DNA of 64,000 bases from Oscillospiraceae bacterium. Its GTDB lineage: Bacteria; Bacillota; Clostridia; Oscillospirales; Ruminococcaceae. This document shows positions 35,345-44,116 of the stretch, piece after piece. Position numbers and translations under genes: made by a program. Every line of letters starts with the position of its first letter. The first letter of the stretch is position 1. The stretch spans positions 1-64,000 of the forward strand of contig JAFSCU010000049.1 of the NCBI GenBank assembly GCA_017436575.1. The letters are read 5' to 3'. Under the pieces are notes generated by a model. That model was given only the letters and a program-made list of their open reading frames with translations. It was not told the origin of the DNA and searched no databases.

Positions 35345-36805
35345 GCTTTATCTATTTCCACTTTCATCAAGCGGTGGTTTTGACCTTTCGGTCTCAACTC
35401 ACTGCCTGGCGAATAGTTTCGTCTGCAATTTCCTTTTGTCTTCCGTCGGATTCAATCCCCGCAGATGCTTCCTCCGACTCACCCTTGTCTTCCACTCATC
35501 GCTTCTGACTTTCTCTGGGCCGTCCATTCCACTGCTCTCACAGCTTCCTTTCCGCTTTCTGACCCCCTCTGTTTTGACTTCCTTTCGTCCGTCTCAGTTT
35601 TGGGTTCTGACTACTAAGCCTCTGTTCTTCTTTTCCTTACCTTCCCGGTTCCGCCTTACAGCTGCTTCCCCGGTGCCCGTCTTGGCTCTCGCCTTCCTCG
35701 GTTTCCCCTTTCTCTCCGGCCTGATTTCTCATGCCTTACTTCCAGGTTCCTGTACTCAGCTCTACTGTTCGTTTCCTTTCACTCTTCCCTGCTTCGCTCC
35801 CACAGCCGTTCCACAGGTGCTTACCTTCTTCTCCGCTTTCTCTCGTCCGCTTCTCTTCCGGTCTTTTCCACTTCCTGCTTGCTTTCTTTCGTCCGCTCGC
35901 CTTCCGCTTCCAGCTACTCAGCCTTCTGCTCTTCCTTTCCTCTTCTTCCCGGTTCTGCCTTGCAGCTGCTTTCCCGGTGCCCCGCCTCCGCTCTCGCTTC
36001 CTCGGTTTCCCCTTTCTCTCCGGCCTGGTTTCCCGTGCCTTCCTTCCAGGTTTCTGTACTCGGCTCTACTGTTGGTTTCCTTTCGCCCTTCCCTGATTCG
36101 CTCCCGCAGCTGTTCCTCAGGTGCTTACCTTATGCTCTCGCTTTCGGTCTATCCCCTTCTTTTCCGCTTCCTTTCGTCTGCTTCTTTTCCGGTTCCGGCT
36201 ACTCAGCCTCTGTTTCTTCCTTTCCTCTTTCTTCCCGCTTCCGTCTCACAGTAACTTCCACAGTGCTGCCTCTCTGCCTTCCGGCTTCCTTGCCTTTCCA
36301 TTTCCGCTCCACCCGGTTTCCCGTGTTTTGCTTCCATTTCTTCGTACTCGGCTCTCTGTCAGTTTCCTTTCGTCCCTCCCGGTTTCGCTCCCACAGCTGT
36401 TTCCCCGGTGCTTCCCTTTTGCTTTCGCTTTCGGGCTTTCCCCTTCCGCTCTGCTTTCTTTCGTCCGCTTCGCTTTGGTTCTGACTACTCAGCCTTCCGT
36501 CTTTCTTTTCCCTTCTTCCCGTTTTCCCCTGTCGGCGGTTCCTTCGGTGCCGTCTGGCAACCTTTCGGCTTCCTTACTCTTCCTCTTCCGTCCGGCCTGT
36601 TTCCATGCCGTCCTTCCGATTTCGGTACTCAGCTTTCTGCAGTTCCTTTCTCCCACGCTGGCTCGCCCCACAGTGCTACCCCAGAGCCCCGGCCTTCCCT
36701 TTCGGACTTTGGCCGTTCCACTTTGCTTATCGCTTCAGGTTCGGTTACTTGGCTTCAGGTTTCTGCCTTTTCGGCTTTCTTCCTGTCTGTCCTCTTCGTG
36801 ACAGC
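35313..36805 (-). ncRNA. Candidate large tandem-repeat non-coding RNA (~1.49 kb)
   Basis: The minus strand is purine-rich, has its own promoter (36812-36840) and terminator (35311-35344), and holds no ORF above about 60 aa. It is built from about ten imperfect tandem units. The shared UGAGUA motif recurs at complements of 35611, 35752, 35914, 36056, 36199, 36344, 36485 and 36625, spaced 141, 162, 142, 143, 145, 141 and 140 nt. A CAGCUG block recurs at 35659, 35963, 36107 and 36394 at about 144-nt multiples. Many short hairpins with GAAA loops (CCGAAAGG, GGGAAACC) suggest folding. The plus-strand ORFs lack ribosome-binding sites and change frame between units. I do not recognise the family. 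Confidence 0.75.
35470..36760. repeat. Tandem array of ~142-bp units, two alternating subtypes
   Basis: Plus-strand anchors alternate between ctactcagcc-type (A: 35611, 35914, 36199, 36485) and gtactcagct-type (B: 35752, 36056, 36344, 36625), so a 280-305-bp dimer of two related halves is repeated. Units at both ends are more degenerate. There are no unique spacers, so this is not a CRISPR array. Confidence 0.85.
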
Positions 36806-36811
36806 TTGATT

Positions 36812-36840
36812 ATGATACCACATCATCCTAGCATTGTCAA
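36812..36840 (-). promoter_or_regulatory. Strong extended SigA-type promoter for the large RNA
   Basis: On the minus strand TTGACA (complement of 36835-36840), a 17-base spacer and TATCAT (complement of 36812-36817) with extended TGG: a consensus -35 and a 5/6 -10. Predicted start near 36805, just before the repeat region. Confidence 0.85.
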
Positions 36841-37008
36841 CAACTTTTTTAAATATTTTTTGTATATTTTCACGATTTGTCGAAATTGCAATATTAAATT
36901 TCATTTTTGGCACTATGCATAGGTTATATTGCACATATTTGTGCAGAGTGTACAACAGTAATGCTGCTGTTCCACTTATGAAACAAAATCCATACAAAAA
37001 GTAAATTG

Positions 37009-37037
37009 TTGATATTTGAGTCTGAATACAGTATAAT
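37009..37037 (+). promoter_or_regulatory. Near-consensus promoter upstream of attL, likely the original ychF promoter
   Basis: TTGATA (37009-37014), 17 bases, perfect TATAAT (37032-37037). It points at the displaced ychF start in attL about 180 bases downstream. Before the element inserted it may have driven ychF. Confidence 0.7.
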
Positions 37038-37131
37038 TATATTATTATATAGCACCCTTTATATAAAAAAGACAGCCAATTCACTCCTGTTACATACGAT
37101 TCCTCTGCAAAAAGGTAATCGATTTTTAATT

Positions 37132-37151
37132 GTTATGGTGTCAAAATGGCG
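37132..37151 (+). other. Degenerate integrase arm-like sites outside attL
   Basis: ATGGTG-TC-AAAATGGCG resembles the paired AAAATGGTG arm sites of the element (8/9 for the second site). It ends 33 bases before the 37185 core, exactly the distance from the right-end arm sites to the attR core. It may be the right end of a second, older element. Confidence 0.45.
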
Positions 37152-37184
37152 TCAAATATAATTTCGGATTTACAAGAACTCAGT

Positions 37185-37234
37185 AAAATAAAGGAAAATT
37201 AAAAGGAGAATATAGATTATGAAACTTGGTATCG
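37185..37234 (+). repeat. attL core (50-bp direct repeat, left copy)
   Basis: Carries AAAATAAAGG, the AAGGAG ribosome-binding site and ATG AAA CTT GGT ATC G, identical to the ychF 5' end except one base (37194 g for a). After the repeat the frame diverges from ychF. Confidence 0.88.
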
Positions 37235-37263
37235 AAATGAAAATGCCGGTTTCTGTATCTTGA
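37219..37263 (+). pseudogene. Displaced 5' stub of ychF (14 codons)
   Basis: ATG 37219 follows the native-looking AAGGAG and encodes MKLGI, the YchF N-terminus, then EMKMPVSVS from element DNA and a TGA. It is the remnant left at attL by integration. It could be translated from the promoter at 37009 but has no evident function. Confidence 0.75.
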
Positions 37264-37284
37264 TAAATCCTTATAAAAGTGAGA

Positions 37285-37307
37285 AAAACCGCTATTCAAG
37301 CGGTTTT
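37285..37307. terminator. Hairpin just inside attL
   Basis: A 9-bp stem AAAACCGCT/AGCGGTTTT with a short loop, 22 bases after the ychF stub. It could stop transcription entering from the 37009 promoter. Confidence 0.6.
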
Positions 37308-37360
37308 AGGACATATTTTACACACATAAAACTTTATGAAATCCACCATATCTTCACACC

Positions 37361-37380
37361 AAAATGGTGAGAAAATGGTG
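37361..37380 (+). other. Left-end integrase arm-type sites
   Basis: AAAATGGTG at 37361-37369 and 37372-37380, 11 bp apart. The same pair with the same spacing occurs at the right end (48833-48852). By analogy with Tn916 these bind the N-terminal domain of the integrase. Confidence 0.75.
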
Positions 37381-37425
37381 ATACAAATTATAAAAAGAGC
37401 CTTGCATTTAATCTTTTAACTTAAG

Positions 37426-37467
37426 AGATGGTATTCAGTTTCTAAAATTGAGTACCATCTTTTTTTA
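37426..37467 (+). terminator. Plus-strand terminator inside the element's left end
   Basis: AGATGGTATTCA pairs with TGAGTACCATCT across a short loop and is followed by TTTTTTT. It would block readthrough from the flanking promoter into the antisense of the Pho genes. Confidence 0.8.
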
Positions 37468-37557
37468 TTTTGCAACTGTTTAAAATCAGTGTTTACAGAA
37501 CAGTTTATCTTGTTTTTACTTTTAAGTAATAATAGCTACAGTTATCCACAAAGGTTT

Positions 37558-37584
37558 TGCCCCGCAGTAAAATACTGCGGGGCG
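37558..37584. repeat. GC-rich hairpin downstream of the Na/Pi cotransporter gene
   Basis: GCCCCGCAGTA/TACTGCGGGGC forms a strong stem just after the cotransporter stop on the minus strand. It lacks a T run on either side, so it may stabilise the mRNA end rather than terminate. Confidence 0.5.
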
Positions 37585-37599
37585 GGTGGGAAATGTATT

Positions 37600-39348
37600 T
37601 TAAATAAGGGAAAATCTTGCTTTATTATTTCTGTATATTTCCTGATAGGAAGATTCTTCGTCTCTTCTGTAATTTCTTGAAGATTCGTGTGGTGCATATT
37701 CAGAAGAAACTGATTCTATAACAGCGATAGCAACATTTGAACAATGAGCAGATGCTCTTTCATAGGCATTCAGCAGGTCAGAAAGTACAAAACCAAGTTC
37801 GATTGTACATTCTTTGTTTCTCAGACGCAGAATGTGGTTATCTTTTATCTGCATAATCATTTCGTTTATGACATGCTGCAGAGGTTCAATTTCAAAAGCT
37901 GTCTGTATATCATTGTCCACAAATGCTTTTTCTGTAAGATTCATCAGTTCGTGTGATGCTTTTTCCAGTACAGCTATTTCTTTCATAGCTTCAGCAGAGA
38001 ATTTAACCTGCTTTTCCATCATTTCAATGGCGGTATTTACCACATTTACTGAATAGTCACTGATTCTTTCGAAATCGTTTATAACATGCAGGATTTTGCT
38101 TACCTGATGGCTGTCATCGCTTGTCATATCCTGTTCAGTCAGCTGAACAAGGTAAGTACCCAGTTTATCTTCATATTTATCAACAGTACTTTCCATCTGT
38201 CTGATTTCTTCTACAGATTCATCGGAGAATTTGTCAATGGAAGATGTGGATTTGATAAAGCCTTTAAGAGCTATTTCTGCCATTTCATTTGCAACTGTTC
38301 TGCTTCTTTCAACAGCTACAGATGGTGTGTTCAGCAGCAGTGTGTCAAGCAGTGCAAATTCTTCTGCTTCCTTGTCATCCTTGATAGTGGCCATTGCCAT
38401 TTTTTCCAACAGGCCGGCACAAGGCAGCAGAATAACTGTAGCAACCACATTGAATGCTGTATGCACAAGCGCAATACCTTTCTGGTCAATAACATTTGTT
38501 ATGAACGGAAAATCAAATATGGCGTTAAGACCATAGAAACCAAGCATGAAAATAACTACGCCTGTTATATTGAAATACAGATGAACTGCAGCAGTGCGCT
38601 TTGCATTTTTTGTTGTGCCCAGGGAAGAAAGGATAGCTGTTACACAGGTACCTATGTTCTGACCCATGATAATAGGCAATGCGCTGCCAAAAGTTATGGC
38701 GCCTGTAGAGGACAATGCCTGCAGTATACCAACAGAAGCTGATGACGACTGAATGATAGCAGTAACCAATGCACCTGCCATAACACCCAGTATAGGGTTT
38801 GTAAATGTTACAAACAGCTGCTGGAATCCAGGAATTGTTCTGAGCGGTTTTACTGCGGCAGACATCATATCCATACCTGTCATAAGAATTGTGAAACCAA
38901 GCAGAACTGTACCAAGGTTTTTCTTTTTGTCCTTTTTGCTGCCCATATACATCAGCAGACCGATAAATGCCAGCACAGGTGCAAATGAAGACGGTTTCAT
39001 CATTTTGATGATAAAACTGTCACCCTGCAGACCTGTAAGGGAAAGAATCCAGGCTGTTATTGTAGTACCTACATTGGCACCCATGATAATGCCGATAGCC
39101 TGTTTAAGTGACATAATGCCGGAGTTTACAAAGCCAACTACCATAACTGTTGTTGCAGAGGAAGACTGAATAACAGCCGTTACACCAAGGCCAAGCAGAA
39201 AGCCTCTTAATGGGCTGGCTGTCATTCTGCCAAGGATAGCACTCAGCTTGCTGCCTGCGGCTTTTTCCAGGGCTTTGCCCATTACATCCATGCCATACAT
39301 AAAAAGGGCAAGGCCACCCATCAGGGAAAACACATCAAATATACTCAT
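37600..39348 (-). CDS. Na+/phosphate cotransporter with C-terminal PhoU-like domain
   Basis: A 582-aa NptA/YjbB-type (SLC34-like) phosphate transporter. Two inverted membrane repeats each carry the QSSSATT-type motif (VTAVIQSSSATTVMVVGF and TAIIQSSSASVGIL). The C-terminal ~230 residues form a PhoU-like helical domain (IDKFSDESVEEIRQMESTVD). It is the last phosphate gene in the element and has its own Pho-box-like repeats upstream at 39437-39466, separated from phoR by a terminator. Confidence 0.95.
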   Translation of the reverse strand: MSIFDVFSLMGGLALFMYGMDVMGKALEKAAGSKLSAILGRMTASPLRGFLLGLGVTAVIQSSSATTVMVVGFVNSGIMSLKQAIGIIMGANVGTTITAWILSLTGLQGDSFIIKMMKPSSFAPVLAFIGLLMYMGSKKDKKKNLGTVLLGFTILMTGMDMMSAAVKPLRTIPGFQQLFVTFTNPILGVMAGALVTAIIQSSSASVGILQALSSTGAITFGSALPIIMGQNIGTCVTAILSSLGTTKNAKRTAAVHLYFNITGVVIFMLGFYGLNAIFDFPFITNVIDQKGIALVHTAFNVVATVILLPCAGLLEKMAMATIKDDKEAEEFALLDTLLLNTPSVAVERSRTVANEMAEIALKGFIKSTSSIDKFSDESVEEIRQMESTVDKYEDKLGTYLVQLTEQDMTSDDSHQVSKILHVINDFERISDYSVNVVNTAIEMMEKQVKFSAEAMKEIAVLEKASHELMNLTEKAFVDNDIQTAFEIEPLQHVINEMIMQIKDNHILRLRNKECTIELGFVLSDLLNAYERASAHCSNVAIAVIESVSSEYAPHESSRNYRRDEESSYQEIYRNNKARFSLI

Positions 39349-39436
39349 AATTACTCCTTATAGTAAAAACATTTAATAATTAATTTATCAAACGCAATTA
39401 TGATAGCATTTTGAAAGTAAAGTTTTTAGACAAGGT

Positions 39437-39466
39437 GAGTGAAATTTATGTCAAATCTATGTGAAA
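39437..39466 (-). promoter_or_regulatory. Pho-box-like direct repeats before the cotransporter gene
   Basis: On the minus strand TTTCACAT, TTTGACAT and TTTCACTC begin exactly 11 bp apart (complements of 39459-39466, 39448-39455, 39437-39444). The 11-bp-spaced layout is that of PhoB/PhoP sites, and the same motif precedes pstS. Confidence 0.75.
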
Positions 39467-39471
39467 TAACA

Positions 39472-39505
39472 AAAACCATAGCTGAAAATCAGCTATGGTT
39501 TTGTT
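39472..39505 (-). terminator. Terminator after phoR
   Basis: A 10-bp stem CCATAGCTGA/TCAGCTATGG with T-rich flanks. It ends the pstS-to-phoR transcript so that the cotransporter is separately transcribed. Confidence 0.85.
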
Positions 39506-39517
39506 TTATTAAAATTA

Positions 39518-41176
39518 TTATACAGTTGTATCAAAAAGAACAGAAATTGTTGTTCCTTTGTCTGGTTCGCTTTCTATAATGATTTTACCGTGATGGTATT
39601 GTACAGCGTGCTTTACAATTGAAAGTCCCAGGCCTGTACCTCCGGACTGTTTGGAATGACTTTTGTCCACCCTGTAAAAGCGTTCAAATATTTTTTCCTG
39701 ATGTTCTGAAGAAATGCCTATTCCCGTATCTTTAACGCTGAAACACACAGTGCCTGCTTTTTCTTCAACAGAAATATCAACACTGCCGCCTTCCCTGTTG
39801 TACTTTATAGCATTGTCGCAAAGATTGTAAACAATTTCATGCAGCAATCTGCGTACACCACAGATTACCCCATCATCACCTGATATATTCAACGATATGT
39901 TTTTCATTTTTGCAGCATCCGACAGTGTTTCACACACCTCTTCAGCTATATTACGCAAACACACATCTTCACGGGGCATATCCACACCTTCGTCCAGCTG
40001 TGACAGGCGGATAATATCATCTATAAGTATAACCAGCCTTGAAGCTTCCTTGCGGATACGGCCTACAAAACGCGGTATATCGTCTTCTTTTACAATTCCG
40101 TTTTCCATAAGTTCTGCTGAACCGATGATTGTCTGCAGCGGAGTTTTAAGTTCGTGGGATACATTTGCTGTGAATTCCTGGCGGTGTTTTTCTGCATTGA
40201 CCTGTTCAGTAATGTCAAATGCAAGGATTACAATGCCGTGGATCTTTCCGTCTGCATCGATACGGCTTAAATCAAACTGATAGTTTCTGCCGTTCTTTTT
40301 GGTATAGAAGAACGCTTGTCCCTTATCCTTCACTTCATTGATTGCCTGGCGCATATCCTGCTTGCGGTCTATTGTCAGAAAATCTTCGCCAACGCAGTCT
40401 ATGTTTATACCAAACAGTTTTTTAGCCGCAGGGTTTATGCTGATTATTCTGCCATTGCTGTCCAGAAGAACCATCGCTTCTTTCATATTGTCGGTAATCT
40501 GCTCAAACTCATCCTGTTTCTGCTGTAAAGTCCACATCTGATATTCAATTTCTTTATGCTGTGAATGGATGCGGCGCAGTAATGGTGCAAGTTCTTCGTA
40601 AACATCGTTTTCCATTGGTTTGTCCAAATTCAGTTTGTTCAGTGGTTCCACTACACGTTTTGCCATACGGTCTGCCAGCCAACCGGAAAGACAGAATGCA
40701 ATTGCAATAACAAATGCTATAGGCTGAACCATACCGAGTACCAGAGCAATGGCTGTTGCACGGCTGACAGAAATGCGCAGAACACTGCCGTCTTCAAGAC
40801 GGGTTGCTTCATAGATGGTCTGCTCTGTCAAAGTAGAGGACTGTCTCATACTGCTGCCTGTACCATAGGTCAGGGCTTCTTTTATTTCTTCACGGTCTGC
40901 GTGATTTTCCATTGAGGATTTGTCAGCGTGGCTGTCAAAAACAACATTGCCATCGGCATCTACCCAGGTCAAACGGTATCTGTCATAATCCAGGCCAGCA
41001 AGATAGTCTTCCCCCAGCAGTTCTGCTGCACTGGCGGCAAGGCTGAGTTCATCTTTCAGCTGTTCTTCCTGAACATTTCCAAAATAATGATAAAGTACAC
41101 CTGTGATTATAATCAAACTGGCCATAAGAACTGCAGCAGCCACCGAGATTATGGATTTGAATATTTTACTTGTCAT
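39518..41176 (-). CDS. phoR: Phosphate regulon sensor kinase PhoR
   Basis: A 552-aa kinase: TM1 (about 8-30), an extracellular domain, TM2 (about 155-175), HAMP, a PAS domain (MKEAMVLLDSNGRIISINPA) and catalytic core with H box NVSHELKTPLQT, N box NLCDNAIKY and GGTGLGLSIVKHAV. It overlaps phoB by 11 bases, with GGGAGG before ATG 41176. Being next to PhoB, PhoU and Pst supports the PhoR assignment. Confidence 0.94.
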   Translation of the reverse strand: MTSKIFKSIISVAAAVLMASLIIITGVLYHYFGNVQEEQLKDELSLAASAAELLGEDYLAGLDYDRYRLTWVDADGNVVFDSHADKSSMENHADREEIKEALTYGTGSSMRQSSTLTEQTIYEATRLEDGSVLRISVSRATAIALVLGMVQPIAFVIAIAFCLSGWLADRMAKRVVEPLNKLNLDKPMENDVYEELAPLLRRIHSQHKEIEYQMWTLQQKQDEFEQITDNMKEAMVLLDSNGRIISINPAAKKLFGINIDCVGEDFLTIDRKQDMRQAINEVKDKGQAFFYTKKNGRNYQFDLSRIDADGKIHGIVILAFDITEQVNAEKHRQEFTANVSHELKTPLQTIIGSAELMENGIVKEDDIPRFVGRIRKEASRLVILIDDIIRLSQLDEGVDMPREDVCLRNIAEEVCETLSDAAKMKNISLNISGDDGVICGVRRLLHEIVYNLCDNAIKYNREGGSVDISVEEKAGTVCFSVKDTGIGISSEHQEKIFERFYRVDKSHSKQSGGTGLGLSIVKHAVQYHHGKIIIESEPDKGTTISVLFDTTV

Positions 41177-41846
41177 ACCCTGCCTCCCAGCGATAGCCCA
41201 CACTGCGCACTGTTTCGATCATTTTCCCATAGTCTTCCAATTTCTGTCGCAATGTGCGTATATGTGAATCAAGTGTGCGGGAATCCCCCATATAGTCCAT
41301 GTTCCACACCTGTGAAAACAGCTGTTCACGGGTGTACACCATACCCGGATGGGAAAGGAACATTCGCAACAGTTCAAATTCTTTGTAAGTAAGCTGTACA
41401 CGCTTGCCATCCACGCTTACAGTGTGCTCGTCCATATTCACAACCAAACCACCGGATTTAAGCAGTTTGGAAACCTGCTGTGGCTGGCTGCGGCGCAAAA
41501 CCGCTTTTACCCTGGACACCATTTCCATAATGCTGAAAGGTTTTACAATATAGTCATCAGCACCTAAGTCCAGGCCACGGATACGGTCGTATTCCTGCCC
41601 CTTTGCTGTTGCCATAATAACCGGGATACCATTATATTCAGGAGTTTCCCTCATTTTAGTCAAAATCTCGATACCATCCATACCTGGCAGCATTATATCA
41701 AGAACAACAAGTTCCGGTTTTTCTTTTTTCAGTGCTTCCCAAAAAGACAGCCCATCTTCGAAGCCTCTGGTTTCAAACCCGGCAGAATTCAACGCATATA
41801 ATTCAATGTCACGGATGCCTGAATCATCCTCTACACACCATATCAT
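41166..41846 (-). CDS. phoB: Phosphate regulon response regulator PhoB/PhoP-type
   Basis: A 226-aa OmpR-family regulator. Receiver: DDSG near residue 6, phosphoacceptor Asp in LDIMLPG, Lys in YIVKPFS. Winged helix: QLTYKEFELLRMFLSHPGMV and SHIRTLRQKLED. It lies three bases after phoU. It probably binds the 11-bp-spaced repeats before pstS and the cotransporter gene. Confidence 0.94.
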   Translation of the reverse strand: MIWCVEDDSGIRDIELYALNSAGFETRGFEDGLSFWEALKKEKPELVVLDIMLPGMDGIEILTKMRETPEYNGIPVIMATAKGQEYDRIRGLDLGADDYIVKPFSIMEMVSRVKAVLRRSQPQQVSKLLKSGGLVVNMDEHTVSVDGKRVQLTYKEFELLRMFLSHPGMVYTREQLFSQVWNMDYMGDSRTLDSHIRTLRQKLEDYGKMIETVRSVGYRWEAGYDK

Positions 41847-41848
41847 AA

Positions 41849-42493
41849 TTATGCCTCCTTATGTGTACCTGTTACAGAATAAATTACCCATTCAGCTATA
41901 TTTGTTGCATGATCGCCGATACGTTCGAAATACTTGGAAATCATCAAAAGGTCAAGGGCAAATTCTCCGTCAGCAGAATTCTCTGAAATCAACTTGATTA
42001 TATCATATTTTACTTTTAAAAAATAGCTGTCTACAATGTCGTCCCGTCTGATTACTTCCTGCGCCAGTTCAACATCTTTTTTGACAAATGCATCCACACT
42101 GTCTGTTACCATTTTTACGGTTTCCCTTGCCATCAGCTCGATGATTTCCAGACCATCCATTGTGTGATTTCCTATGGATATTACAATTTCGGCAATATCT
42201 TCTGCCTGGTCGCCGATGCGTTCCATATCGGTAATCATTTTAAGCGCCGCAGAAATGGCACGCAGGTCACGGGCAACCGGCTGCTGATGAAGAAGCAGTT
42301 TCATACAATGTCCTTCAATTTCACGTTCCATCCGGTCAATGGCAGAACTGTTTCTTTTTACTTTTTGCGCAAGTTCAATATCATTATTTGTCAGGGCTTT
42401 TACCGCAGAAGCAATGGCTTCTTCGCACATAGCACCCATTTCGATAAGTTCTCTATTCATTTCAAACAGCTGTTCATCAAATCTGTTTCTCAT
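41849..42493 (-). CDS. phoU: Phosphate signalling protein PhoU
   Basis: A 214-aa all-helical protein of two similar three-helix bundles (MRNRFDEQLFEMNRELIEMG and a second half from about 110), each with the ExxxD metal-binding pattern. It links Pst transport to PhoR and represses the regulon in excess phosphate. ATG 42493 has AGGAGG upstream; the longer frame to 42580 overlaps pstB and is rejected. Confidence 0.95.
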   Translation of the reverse strand: MRNRFDEQLFEMNRELIEMGAMCEEAIASAVKALTNNDIELAQKVKRNSSAIDRMEREIEGHCMKLLLHQQPVARDLRAISAALKMITDMERIGDQAEDIAEIVISIGNHTMDGLEIIELMARETVKMVTDSVDAFVKKDVELAQEVIRRDDIVDSYFLKVKYDIIKLISENSADGEFALDLLMISKYFERIGDHATNIAEWVIYSVTGTHKEA

Positions 42494-42503
42494 ACTGTCC
42501 TCC

Positions 42504-43259
42504 TTATCCGAATCTGCCGGTAATATAGTCTTCTGTACGTTTATCTTTTGGCTGTGAGAAAATATCATCGGTTTTGCCAAACTCTACAAGTTCACCCAGC
42601 AGGAAAAATGCTGTATAGTCGGACACTCTCACCGCCTGCTGCATATTGTGTGTAACCATAATGATAGTGTACTTTTCTTTCAGTTCCATAGCCAGTTCTT
42701 CAATACGGGATGTGGAAATAGGGTCAAGGGCGGATGTTGGCTCATCCATCAGCAGTATTTCCGGCTGTACTGCCAGTGCTCTTGCAATACAAAGTCTCTG
42801 CTGCTGACCGCCGGACATACCAAGAGCATTTTTCTTCAGCCTGTCTTTTACTTCGTCCCATATTGCGGCATCGCGCAGGGCCTGTTCCACAATTTCATCC
42901 AGCTGTGCCTTGTTGGTAATACCGTGGGTGCGAGGGCCATAGGCCACGTTGTCATATATACTCATTGGAAATGGGTTAGGTTTCTGGAAAACCATACCTA
43001 TTTTCTTTCGCAGGCTGTTTACATCCACCTCTTTACTGAATATATCTGTATCATTGTAACGTATGTCACCTGTGATTTTCACACTTGGAATAAGGTCGTT
43101 CATTCTGTTAAGTGTTTTAAGGAAAGTGGATTTGCCACAGCCTGACGGACCGATAAGAGCTGTAATGCTTTTTTCAGGGATTTCTATGTTTATATTATTC
43201 AAAGCCTTGTGGTCACCATACCACAGGCTCATATCTTTAACTGTGATTATATTACTCAT
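42504..43259 (-). CDS. pstB: Phosphate ABC transporter ATP-binding protein
   Basis: A 251-aa ABC ATPase. Walker [11 protein letters not shown]-loop [10 protein letters not shown], signature [15 protein letters not shown], Walker [14 protein letters not shown] and H-loop VTHNM are in order. The PstB-specific [11 protein letters not shown] follows Walker A. It powers high-affinity phosphate uptake and overlaps pstA by four bases. Confidence 0.97.
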   Translation of the reverse strand: MSNIITVKDMSLWYGDHKALNNINIEIPEKSITALIGPSGCGKSTFLKTLNRMNDLIPSVKITGDIRYNDTDIFSKEVDVNSLRKKIGMVFQKPNPFPMSIYDNVAYGPRTHGITNKAQLDEIVEQALRDAAIWDEVKDRLKKNALGMSGGQQQRLCIARALAVQPEILLMDEPTSALDPISTSRIEELAMELKEKYTIIMVTHNMQQAVRVSDYTAFFLLGELVEFGKTDDIFSQPKDKRTEDYITGRFG

Positions 43260-44113
43260 ATACTTCTCCTTTTGGCAAAGTGTTTCTGTACAAGGGTTGC
43301 GGCAAAGTTGATTATAACTGTCAGTACCATAAGAATTGCCGCAATGGCAAAGGCCACACCGAATTCACCCTGCTCTTTTGCATAAACATAGAGAGCAACT
43401 GTAAGTGTTGCACCCGGTGCTGCAAGACCTGTGATAAGACCATTTACAGCATGGGCAAAGCCTGCTGTGAAAAGAAGTGCCGCGGATTCACCCAGAATAC
43501 GCCCTACAGACAAAATACAGCCTGTAATTACACCATCCACACAGCCGGGCAGAACCACTGTTCTGACCACACGCCATTTGCCGGCGCCAAGGCCAAAAGC
43601 ACCTTCACGGTAAGACTGCGGAACGGTTTTCAGACTTTCCTGTGTGGTACGCATTATTGTTGGCAGGTTCATAATAACCAATGTCAGTGCACCTGCCATA
43701 AGACAGGTACCCATACTGTTGGAAAACAAAAGCATGCCCACCAGACCGTAGATAATTGAAGGAATGCCGGACAGGGTTTCGGCAGCATATTCAATAACCG
43801 CAACCACCTTTTTATTTGATGCATATTCGGTAAGATAAATTGCTGCACCAACACCCAGAGGCAATACAATCAGCAATGTTGCAACTACAATATATACAGT
43901 GTTCAGAATATCCGGCAGAATACCGATTCTTTCAGTCAGATAGCTTGGTTTTGTGGAAAGCAGTTCCCAAGTAATATTTGGTATACCCTGAAATAAAACA
44001 TATACCAGCAAAAACAGTACCAATGCGGCTGTCAGCCCAACTGATATCAGCATCAGCGCTTTCATAAGCATTTCATAGTGTTTTCTTCTTGGTGTTAATG
44101 ATTGATTCAACAT
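43256..44113 (-). CDS. pstA: Phosphate ABC transporter permease PstA
   Basis: A 285-aa inner-membrane permease with six helices and the EAA-type loop [20 protein letters not shown]. The sequence [15 protein letters not shown] matches PstA. It starts three bases after pstC. The C-terminal basic residues (KHFAKRRSI) face the cytoplasm. Confidence 0.96.
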   Translation of the reverse strand: MLNQSLTPRRKHYEMLMKALMLISVGLTAALVLFLLVYVLFQGIPNITWELLSTKPSYLTERIGILPDILNTVYIVVATLLIVLPLGVGAAIYLTEYASNKKVVAVIEYAAETLSGIPSIIYGLVGMLLFSNSMGTCLMAGALTLVIMNLPTIMRTTQESLKTVPQSYREGAFGLGAGKWRVVRTVVLPGCVDGVITGCILSVGRILGESAALLFTAGFAHAVNGLITGLAAPGATLTVALYVYAKEQGEFGVAFAIAAILMVLTVIINFAATLVQKHFAKRRSI

Positions 44114-44116
44114 AGT

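Larger units (their letters stand above)
36841..37184. other. Gap between the large RNA promoter and attL
   Basis: About 340 AT-rich bases without a credible gene. It holds the plus-strand promoter at 37009-37037 and, at 37132-37151, a degenerate pair of integrase arm-like sites. Confidence 0.5.

Noticed and set aside
35470..36760. CRISPR array
   Set aside because: The ~142-bp units are themselves diverged along their whole length, with no short identical repeats, no unique spacers and no cas genes nearby.
35214..36809. Plus-strand ORFs of 346, 226, 201 and 133 aa across the repeat region
   Set aside because: They are Pro/Ser/Leu/Phe-rich readings of the pyrimidine-rich complement of the RNA, lack ribosome-binding sites, overlap in different frames and do not keep frame from unit to unit.
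37558..37584. Terminator after the Na/Pi cotransporter gene
   Set aside because: The stem is strong but there is no T run on the relevant strand, so it is listed only as a hairpin.
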